Below, one piece after another: positions 35,899-42,384 of a DNA stretch of 64,000 nucleotides. The notes under the pieces were generated by a model. The model was not told the DNA's origin. It searched no databases and saw nothing but the letters and a program-made list of their open reading frames with translations. This DNA comes from Bacteroidota bacterium (GTDB lineage: Bacteria; Bacteroidota; Bacteroidia; Bacteroidales; B39-G9), in the NCBI GenBank assembly GCA_015222055.1, contig JADFUR010000097.1, positions 1 to 64,000 on the forward strand. The letters are read 5' to 3'. Every line of letters begins with the position of its first letter. Within the stretch, counting starts at the first letter, position 1. A program made the translations under genes and the position numbers.

Positions 35899-36603
35899 TT
35901 ACTCTTGATAAAAATATTTTTTTAATTCATTAAGTGTATATTTATTATTTGAGAGATCTTTAATTATTTCCCCTTTTTCTAATATTATAATTCTATGGCA
36001 AATTTCGGAAATATTGTTTAAATTATGACTTGAAATTAAAATTGTTGCTTTGTTAATTTCATTATATTCTTTTAGCATATCTACCAAGAGCATTTGTGAA
36101 GTAGGATCAAGATTATTAAAAGGCTCGTCTAAAATTATAATTTTAGGTTCTATTAGAAATGTTGATATGATTCCTATTTTTTGTTTATTACCTTGTGAAT
36201 ATTCCCTTATATATTTACCTTTTTGTGCAAGAATTTCGTTATTGAAGAATTTCGAATACTGTTTTAATTTAATGTTAATCTCATTTTTTGTAAACCCATA
36301 TATATTTCCAACAAAATAAAAGTATTCTTCTGCTGTTAAAAAATTTATAAGAAAATCTTCGTCAAGATATGAACCTGTATAATTTTTCCATTTTTCTGAT
36401 TTAGTTACGTCAATATCTCCAATTAAAATTTCACCCGAATCTGATTTTATTAAATCAAGTAATAATCGAAAAAAAGTTGTTTTGCCTGCACCATTATTCC
36501 CTACTAAACCGAATATTTCACCAGATCTTATTTTTAGTTTATCAATATTTAGTACTTTTTTTTTATTATATTCCTTTGTTAAGTTTTTAATATTAATTTC
36601 CAT
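35899..36603 (-). CDS. ABC transporter ATP-binding protein
   Basis: The 234-residue protein starts at the ATG at 36603 (MEINIKNLTKEY), 13 bases after the stop of the permease gene; a longer open frame overlaps that gene and is rejected. Walker A GNNGAGKT is at 35-42, Walker B IIILDEPFNNLDP follows, and the switch is SSHNLNN. The signature motif is degenerate, YSQGNKQK in place of LSGGQ, but still plausible. It should energise the adjacent DUF5687-like permease. In Bacteroidota such pairs often sit with peptide genes; export, immunity or unrelated transport are all open. Confidence 0.9.
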   Translation of the reverse strand: MEINIKNLTKEYNKKKVLNIDKLKIRSGEIFGLVGNNGAGKTTFFRLLLDLIKSDSGEILIGDIDVTKSEKWKNYTGSYLDEDFLINFLTAEEYFYFVGNIYGFTKNEINIKLKQYSKFFNNEILAQKGKYIREYSQGNKQKIGIISTFLIEPKIIILDEPFNNLDPTSQMLLVDMLKEYNEINKATILISSHNLNNISEICHRIIILEKGEIIKDLSNNKYTLNELKKYFYQE

Positions 36604-36616
36604 ATTTTTAATGTTG

Positions 36617-38098
36617 TTATATGCCTTTATACCCTGATAATATTTTATATTTTTTGTTTTTAAAACTCTTAGCAATAAGATTAATCCAAAATTTATTTGA
36701 GCATATAAAAACAATTCCTAATGAGCTAATTATAAGTTTTGCTGTCAATTCATCAAATGTAATAATTAATATTTTGTATATTATTACAGGTAATAATATC
36801 TCAAAAACAAATAGTAGATATTGCCAAACGCCATACCCTTCATAGTTAAAGAATAAGTTTTTATTTAAAGTTGCTCTATCATTATTAAATGTAGCAAAAT
36901 AAATAACAATTAGTGATGTTACACCAATATTAAATAATGAAAAGGATACAAATATGATTATATCAAAATTGGCTAAAAAAAGAAATAATATTGCAATTAG
37001 AGACAAAATAACTGAGCTGTATAAAAATAAATGATATTTTGATAACAGATAAGTTCTGATATTAATTTTTTTTGTAATTAAACCATCGAAATAAGTGCTC
37101 TCCCATGTTAGTAAATATATACCATGTCCAAACATAAAAATTGCACTTAAAAAACTATATCCGCAAAAGAAAAAAAATGTATTATTAGATTTTTGGGGTG
37201 TTATAGAAAAAATAAGTAAAGCGAATATATAACACAAAATGATTTGGAATAAATTATTTTTAGATTTTTTATTTCGTAGTATCATTTTTATTTCAAGAAT
37301 AATAAATTGCCATGTGTTTTTAAAATAAAACGAATGAGGAACTTTAAATGTATTTATTGTTTTATTCTTATTTTTTGTTTTACCTATGTATAAATTTTTT
37401 AATAATATTATTTCATTTATCTTAAATAGTGTAACAAGAATAGTTGTTAGGAATATAAAAATAATAAAATTGTCATTTATTAGTGAGTAAGAAAAAGTAT
37501 TGGATAGTTGTCTGATAGAAAGAATGTTGTGATTTTCTAAAATTAGCATGCTGATAATAAATAATGGAGGAATTAGTTTGTAAAAATATTTTTTTTGTGA
37601 TAATAATTTCCACAGAACGCTTATGTAATTATTAATAAACAAGGTTAATAAAATCCCAATAATAAACGACAATGAATTTACTATTCCATAAGTATATGTT
37701 ATTGTTTTTATTGAATAGGGTAAAAACAAGGTAATACCAAATAAATTATAAATGTTAAATTGAGATTTAATTAATAAATATTTTATGATTTTGCTTTTTT
37801 TAATTTTTAATGTTAAGTAGGGGAAGATATTAATATATGGAACGTTATAAGAGAAAAAGCGCAATAGGAAATCTATTCCAAAGTAGTATAAAATTATTGA
37901 GTTAATTATGTAAATTGGTTCTTTTTCGGGAATAATCTTAATTAAAATTTTATCTGCAAAAAAACTAAATGCAACTAAATTAATTAATAACAAAACAATT
38001 CCTATCCAAATTGAGATGCTTTCGATTAGTTTTTTTCCGAAAAAAGGATTTCTTTTTATGAATTTTAATTGATGAGATAAAAGCTGTTTATAAATCAT
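36617..38098 (-). CDS. DUF5687-like ABC transporter permease
   Basis: The 493-residue protein has about twelve membrane helices and starts MIYKQLLSHQLKFIKRNPFFGKKL. The pattern of an N-terminal cytosolic anchor, then helices with LILENHNILSIRQLS and a second repeat beginning WQFIILEIKMILRNKKSK, fits DUF5687, a Bacteroidota permease family usually paired with an ABC ATPase as here. It is first in the operon of five genes running to the C39 transporter. It is extremely rich in Ile, Phe, Asn and Lys. Family assignment is by pattern and partner gene. Confidence 0.75.
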   Translation of the reverse strand: MIYKQLLSHQLKFIKRNPFFGKKLIESISIWIGIVLLLINLVAFSFFADKILIKIIPEKEPIYIINSIILYYFGIDFLLRFFSYNVPYINIFPYLTLKIKKSKIIKYLLIKSQFNIYNLFGITLFLPYSIKTITYTYGIVNSLSFIIGILLTLFINNYISVLWKLLSQKKYFYKLIPPLFIISMLILENHNILSIRQLSNTFSYSLINDNFIIFIFLTTILVTLFKINEIILLKNLYIGKTKNKNKTINTFKVPHSFYFKNTWQFIILEIKMILRNKKSKNNLFQIILCYIFALLIFSITPQKSNNTFFFFCGYSFLSAIFMFGHGIYLLTWESTYFDGLITKKINIRTYLLSKYHLFLYSSVILSLIAILFLFLANFDIIIFVSFSLFNIGVTSLIVIYFATFNNDRATLNKNLFFNYEGYGVWQYLLFVFEILLPVIIYKILIITFDELTAKLIISSLGIVFICSNKFWINLIAKSFKNKKYKILSGYKGI

Positions 38099-38266
38099 AA
38101 TTAGGGCAAAATTGCATCCTCTCCGATAGAGAGATAAAATAATTATATTGAAATATTTTTACTTTAGCTTGTTAATTTATTTATTTCACAAGAACCCAAT
38201 TATAAACATATAAATTTGAGCTATAAATTATTATTTTTCTGAGAGCATTTTTAAAAAAATAATAAT

Positions 38267-38310
38267 AAAGACTCAATAGTAAATTTAATCCTTGTTTCCA
38301 TTGAGTCTTT
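38267..38310 (-). terminator. Intrinsic terminator of the double-glycine peptide gene
   Basis: Arms AAAGACTCAAT (38267-38277) and ATTGAGTCTTT (38300-38310) form an 11-bp stem with a 22-base loop. On the minus strand an AT tract rich in T follows. It lies 20 bases after the peptide stop, so the peptide is probably made at a higher level than the transporter operon downstream. Confidence 0.7.
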
Positions 38311-38330
38311 TCGTTGATGATCAATAATCA

Positions 38331-38540
38331 TTAATGGCAAACGTAGCCGACAAGCAAACCACCACCCAAAGCAACACCAAAAGCAGCAACACCAAAAGTT
38401 GCAGCACTTAATGCAGCTCCCCATATACCTACGACAATACCAAGTGATATATCACATGCATTTATTTTAGAAACTGAAGTATTACTTGCTGCAACTCCAC
38501 CCTCAACATTTTCCATTTGATTTAATTCTAATTTTTTCAT
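38331..38540 (-). CDS. Double-glycine-leader peptide, bacteriocin-like
   Basis: The 69-residue product has a leader MKKLELNQMENVEGG (1-15) with the LxxxxMxxVEGG pattern cut by C39 peptidases after Gly15. The 54-residue core is small, Gly/Ala-rich and hydrophobic with GxxxG-like spacing (GIVVGIWGAALSAATFGVAA), as in class II pore-forming bacteriocins. It contains just two cysteines, Cys29 and Cys68, near both ends of the hydrophobic stretch, so one disulfide could close a large loop. The gene is separate from the operon by a terminator, and a divergent XRE gene lies upstream. The matching C39 transporter is on the same strand. Antibacterial action is inferred. Confidence 0.85.
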   Translation of the reverse strand: MKKLELNQMENVEGGVAASNTSVSKINACDISLGIVVGIWGAALSAATFGVAAFGVALGGGLLVGYVCH

Positions 38541-38681
38541 TGTATTAAATTTTTAGTTTATAAATAGTAATTATAAATGTAAAATTAATTTATAAACCAT
38601 TAGCTTATTATTCCTATATGTAATAATTTATTACTACAGCGAATAATTTATAACTAAAATAAATAATTAGCAAATTTTTTA

Positions 38682-38689
38682 TATATTTG
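38682..38689 (+). promoter_or_regulatory. Candidate -7 element for the XRE regulator
   Basis: TATATTTG matches TAnnTTTG, 30 bases upstream of the ATG at 38720. The very AT-rich 38541-38681 region between the divergent genes must also hold the promoter and any operator of the peptide gene. No clear -7 match was found for the peptide gene. Confidence 0.5.
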
Positions 38690-38719
38690 TTTTATAATCA
38701 ACACATAAAAATCACAAGT

Positions 38720-39151
38720 ATGCAAGTATCAACAAAAATAAGAAAAATTAGAGAATTTAAAGGTTTTTCTCAAGAATTTATGGCAGCACAATTAAGTATG
38801 TCGCAAGCAACTTACAGCAAATTAGAGAAAAATGATAAGAGTGTAAATTTTGATAATATTAAAGATATTGCAAAAGTTTTAAGTGTTGACCCAATGCAAT
38901 TGTTAACTTTTGACGAACAACAAGTTTTTAATAACGACAACCAAAAAGGCGGGAATGCCGGAAATTTAATAATTCAGGCATATTCCGAAAAAGAACGCCA
39001 TCTATATGAAGAAAAAATAAAAGCCAAAGAGCAAATAATAGAAGAAAAAATAACATACATACAAGATTTAAAAGAAGCAATAAAACATTTACGAGCAGAT
39101 AAATCAGAATTAAGAAAAGCTTTGCAAGAGAGCAAATTTTTAAATAAGTAG
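38720..39151 (+). CDS. XRE-family transcriptional regulator with C-terminal coiled coil
   Basis: From the ATG at 38720 the protein has 143 residues. Residues 3-60 form an XRE helix-turn-helix (TKIRKIREFKGFSQEFMAAQ, then MSQATYSKLEKNDKSVNFDNI). After a short linker with GGNAGN, residues 85-140 form a charged coiled coil (EEKIKAKEQIIEEKITYIQDLKE-like heptads). Upstream codons from a TTG overlap the promoter and are rejected. Divergent from the peptide gene, it is the natural candidate regulator of the locus. Its transcript would end in the pgi-derived terminator. Confidence 0.88.
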   Translation: MQVSTKIRKIREFKGFSQEFMAAQLSMSQATYSKLEKNDKSVNFDNIKDIAKVLSVDPMQLLTFDEQQVFNNDNQKGGNAGNLIIQAYSEKERHLYEEKIKAKEQIIEEKITYIQDLKEAIKHLRADKSELRKALQESKFLNK

Positions 39152-39155
39152 TAGG

Positions 39156-39265
39156 AAAGAAACATTGGAGATTAAAAAAATAATATTTGTTGTCATCCTA
39201 TGTTTGTAAAATAAATACTAAACGAAAAATGACATATCTTCAAGATATGTCATTTTTTTTTGATG
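39156..39265 (+). repeat. Diverged copy of the pgi 3' end
   Basis: The first 20 bases (39156-39175) are identical to pgi at 28181-28200. After a gap of about nine bases the match continues through AAAATAATATTTGTYGTCAT, TAAACGAAA and the terminator arms to about 39265. The copy lacks the reading frame end of pgi and makes no protein. It marks the right boundary of the peptide island. Confidence 0.85.
39226..39258 (+). terminator. Intrinsic terminator in the pgi-like copy
   Basis: AAAATGACATATC and GATATGTCATTTT pair around TTCAA, followed by a T-run. It is 75 bases downstream of the XRE stop and probably ends that transcript. Confidence 0.85.
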
Positions 39266-39765
39266 TAAAAGCAATAAGTTATGAAAACCATTAGTAATGT
39301 TTATGGCTCACTTTAAAATTTGGGGGGATTATAATAAAATATTTGTCAAAAAAATAAACCTTCCCCTCCGACCTCAAAGAAATTTTGTAGTTTTCAAATG
39401 CAACTAAGTGTAAAAAAACAAAAGCTGTTTGAACGACCGTAGGGAGTGAGTTATTTTATTTTAACGGAGTTCAAGCCAAAAGTAAATGAAAAGAAGCTTA
39501 ACAAAACTCTATAATACAAACCCTTTCGGCTAAGGCCATCTCACTGTTGTATATATTAACCGAAAAAGTACAGTAGTATTAATCGAAAAGTATCCAGTTA
39601 ATGGAATAAAAATACAACTAATTTCAGAAAGTAGTTGTTAATATTTTGTTTAAATTTCGGCTATTTATTAAGAAAGTAAAGCTTATTAATATGAATATTT
39701 GTGCTTTTTTTATAATTTGTGCAAAAATTAAAAATCTTTAGTTTTTTTTATAAAAACATTTTTTT
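39266..39765. other. 500-base region without a gene, right of the island
   Basis: No reading frame is supported. The region contains TAAGTTATGAAAAC (39275-39288), identical to the higB-higA junction at 28944-28957, then a run of six G (near 39323), CCTTCCCCTCCGACC, and GCTGTTTGAACGACCGTAGG with GAGTTCAAGCCAAAAGTAAA, which look like parts of a decayed element. A later part has repeated AACCGAAAAAGTA and AATCGAAAAGTA blocks. It is probably debris of an insertion. Confidence 0.45.
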
Positions 39766-40626
39766 ATGATAAATAAGATTGGTAAATATTTTTCATTAGT
39801 AAAATTTAGTCATACGATTTTTGCAATGCCATTTGCCTTTATTGGGTTTTTTCTGGCATATAAAATGTCGGGTTCATCAATCAACATTGTTTTATTTTTG
39901 TTGGTTATATTGTGTATGGTTTTTGCCCGAAATGCAGCAATGGCATTTAATCGTTATCTCGATAGAGATATTGACAAGGAAAATAAAAGAACCCAATTCA
40001 GAGAAATTCCTCAGGGGATAATTAAGCCTAAATCAGCTTTGATTTTTGTTATTGTAAATGCTGTTTTATTTATTGCAACAACATATTTTATCAACAGTTT
40101 GTGCTTTTATCTTTCCCCTGTTGCCTTAATTGTTATTTTAGGATATAGTTATTTTAAAAGATGCACGGCTTTATGCCATTTTATTTTGGGATTAGGATTG
40201 TCATTAGCTCCAATTGGTGCTTATTTATCAGTTACAGGCAAATTTGATTTATTGCCAGTTATGTTTTCTTTAATAGTATTGTTTTGGGTAAGTGGTTTCG
40301 ATATTATTTATTCTTTGCAAGATATAGATTTTGACAAGTCACAAAAATTGAATTCAATACCTGCATTGCTTGGCAAACGAAACGCATTAATTTTGTCAGC
40401 AATATTACATGCTTTTTCTTCGTTAATAGTTTTATATATTGGCTATTATGCTAATTTTGGTATTTTTTATTGGATAGGAGCACTCGCATTTATAGGTCTT
40501 TTGTGGTATCAGCATTTAATAGTTAAACCCGATGATTTAAGCAAAGTAAATATTGCATTTTTTACAACTAACGGTATCGCAAGCATAATTTTTGCCTGTT
40601 TTACTATTTTGAGTTTGTTTTTTTGA
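39766..40626 (+). CDS. UbiA-family prenyltransferase (4-hydroxybenzoate polyprenyltransferase-like)
   Basis: The 286-residue inner-membrane protein has eight or nine helices and both UbiA motifs: NRYLDRDID at 62-70 (Asn62, Asp66, Asp70) and the second DxxxD in YSLQDIDFDKSQK. These bind prenyl diphosphate through magnesium. In Bacteroidota, which make menaquinone, this subfamily is usually the MqnP-like enzyme of the futalosine route or a MenA homologue. No other quinone genes are close. The start is the ATG at 39766. Confidence 0.9.
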   Translation: MINKIGKYFSLVKFSHTIFAMPFAFIGFFLAYKMSGSSINIVLFLLVILCMVFARNAAMAFNRYLDRDIDKENKRTQFREIPQGIIKPKSALIFVIVNAVLFIATTYFINSLCFYLSPVALIVILGYSYFKRCTALCHFILGLGLSLAPIGAYLSVTGKFDLLPVMFSLIVLFWVSGFDIIYSLQDIDFDKSQKLNSIPALLGKRNALILSAILHAFSSLIVLYIGYYANFGIFYWIGALAFIGLLWYQHLIVKPDDLSKVNIAFFTTNGIASIIFACFTILSLFF

Positions 40627-40650
40627 GTTTAAAAAAATAAAAAGATTTTT

Positions 40651-41214
40651 TTATTTTTTGGATTTGTTAAATGATATTAGTTCAAAAATTCGCGATAATC
40701 TTGACTGTTGTTTTTGCCATTTCTTTCTACTTATTATTAATTCAATATTTTCCCCTTTATTTGATATTACATAAAAAGAAGTAATCTCTTTCTCATTGCT
40801 AAACATTTTTTTAAAATCTTTATATAAAAATGTAGTTGTGCATTGGTAGTGATATAAGTTTCTTTTTCTATTGTCAATAAAAAGATTTTTAGTTGAGTTC
40901 TCAATATTTTTTATGCTGTTTTGGATTCTTAGATTTAATATTTTTATTTTTTTTGGGGAAATAAAGAAAAAGTTTATTACTATCGAATCCTTAGACGTGT
41001 CGTATTTAATATCATATTCAAAAGTTGATTTTAATTCTTTATTCACCCATTTTTGTTTTGTATTTATTGAATAAAGAGTGCTATTTTTATTTACATGAGT
41101 AACGTAATATTTTGATATTTTTTGTCCAAAGCAAGGATTAACTAGAATTGAACTAATAAAAAGCACAGATACTAAAATTAGTTTTTGAACTTTAACGCAA
41201 CTATTATTTTTCAT
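40651..41214 (-). CDS. Hypothetical secreted protein
   Basis: The 187-residue protein has a signal peptide (about 1-30, ending CFGQ). The mature part is strand-rich and ends with a basic tail (KWQKQQSRLSRIFELISFNKSKK). I recognise no family or motif. It is convergent with the UbiA gene, with an A/T-only hairpin spanning 40633-40662, and lies downstream of the KpsF-like gene on the same strand. Confidence 0.55.
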   Translation of the reverse strand: MKNNSCVKVQKLILVSVLFISSILVNPCFGQKISKYYVTHVNKNSTLYSINTKQKWVNKELKSTFEYDIKYDTSKDSIVINFFFISPKKIKILNLRIQNSIKNIENSTKNLFIDNRKRNLYHYQCTTTFLYKDFKKMFSNEKEITSFYVISNKGENIELIISRKKWQKQQSRLSRIFELISFNKSKK

Positions 41215-41269
41215 AAATATAAACTTTATGCACTCTAAATTTTAGCACACTTTAAAGTACTGATTTATT

Positions 41270-42235
41270 TTAAACAATACCTTCTTTTAAAATATCATGT
41301 AAATGAACCATACCAACATATTTGTTGTTATCGGTAACAATTATTTGAGTAATATTATTTTCTTCCATAATATTAAAAGCTTTAATTGCAAGCTCATTTT
41401 TGTCAATAGTCTTAGGCGAAGGGCTCATAATCTCTTTAGCAGTAAGATTTCTAATATCTTTATTTTCAATCAACATTCTACGCAAGTCACCATCAGTAAC
41501 AATTCCTGTTAATTCATTTTTATTATTAAGCACTGCTGAAGCACCCAAAAATTTTGACGATATTTCTATTATTATTTTATCTATTTTATCGGTTTCAAAA
41601 ACTTTAGGTACTTCATTGTTGATATATAAATCGTTTAGTCTCATATATAATTTTTTTCCTAAAGCACCACCGGGGTGATATTTTGCAAAATCAGTTGAGG
41701 AAAATCCTCTATATTCTAATAAACAAACCGATAAAGCATCACCAATAACAAGTTGAGCAGTTGTGCTTGATGTAGGAGCTAAATTATTTGGACAAGCTTC
41801 TTTTTCAATTGTTGATTTTAAAACATAATCAGCTTGTTTTGCCAAAAAAGAATCTTGATTTGAGACAATTGCAATTACTTTGTTACCAAAATTTTTAATG
41901 AGAGGAACTAAAACTTTTATCTCTGGAGTATTGCCACTTTTTGATATACAAATAACAACATCATTTTTTTGGATAATTCCTAAGTCTCCGTGAATTGCGT
42001 CGGCTGCATGCATAAATATTGCAGGAGTACCGGTTGAGTTAAGAGTTGCAACAATTTTTGAGGCAATATTTGCACTTTTTCCTATTCCTGTTACAATAAC
42101 TCGTCCTTTACTTTCGTAGATTAATTCAACACTTTTTGCAAAATCATCGTCAATAAACTTTGTTAAGTTACCAATAGATTTAGCTTCATGGTTAATAGTG
42201 TTTATTGCAACTTCTTTTATTTCAGTTAAATTCAT
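41270..42235 (-). CDS. KpsF/GutQ-family sugar isomerase (arabinose-5-phosphate isomerase)
   Basis: The 321-residue protein has an N-terminal SIS domain (about 30-175: VIVTGIGKSANIASKI, then HAADAIHGDLG and ISKSGNTPE) and two C-terminal CBS domains (about 205-320). This is the architecture of arabinose-5-phosphate isomerase, which makes the precursor of KDO for LPS. The conserved HPGGALGK link between domains is present as YHPGGALGKKL. Length matches KdsD. It stands alone here, divergent from recQ. Confidence 0.93.
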   Translation of the reverse strand: MNLTEIKEVAINTINHEAKSIGNLTKFIDDDFAKSVELIYESKGRVIVTGIGKSANIASKIVATLNSTGTPAIFMHAADAIHGDLGIIQKNDVVICISKSGNTPEIKVLVPLIKNFGNKVIAIVSNQDSFLAKQADYVLKSTIEKEACPNNLAPTSSTTAQLVIGDALSVCLLEYRGFSSTDFAKYHPGGALGKKLYMRLNDLYINNEVPKVFETDKIDKIIIEISSKFLGASAVLNNKNELTGIVTDGDLRRMLIENKDIRNLTAKEIMSPSPKTIDKNELAIKAFNIMEENNITQIIVTDNNKYVGMVHLHDILKEGIV

Positions 42236-42384
42236 TAAAATTTATTTTTTTACAAAGTAATATATTTTTTTTTAAAAAAACATTGTAATAAAGTTAATAT
42301 TTTTTTAACTTAGTTAGTCAAAAAACGAAACAATAATTGAGTAGTTTCGTATTTTAATACAAGAATTGAAGAAATAGAGAATAA

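Larger units (their letters stand above)
28181..39265. other. Candidate accessory island bounded by pgi 3'-end duplication
   Basis: The left boundary is the true pgi 3' end (from 28181) with its terminator. The right boundary is a shorter diverged copy of the same sequence (39156-39265). Between them lie two toxin-antitoxin pairs and a bacteriocin-type peptide locus, while the genes on both sides are housekeeping. Islands that enter at the 3' end of a gene often leave such a partial copy. No integrase or transposase is present, so an old insertion or a tandem duplication followed by insertion are both possible. Confidence 0.4.

Noticed and set aside
28181-39265. Integrative element with its own recombinase
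   Set aside because: No integrase, transposase or relaxase was found inside; only the duplicated end supports mobility, so it is called a candidate island.
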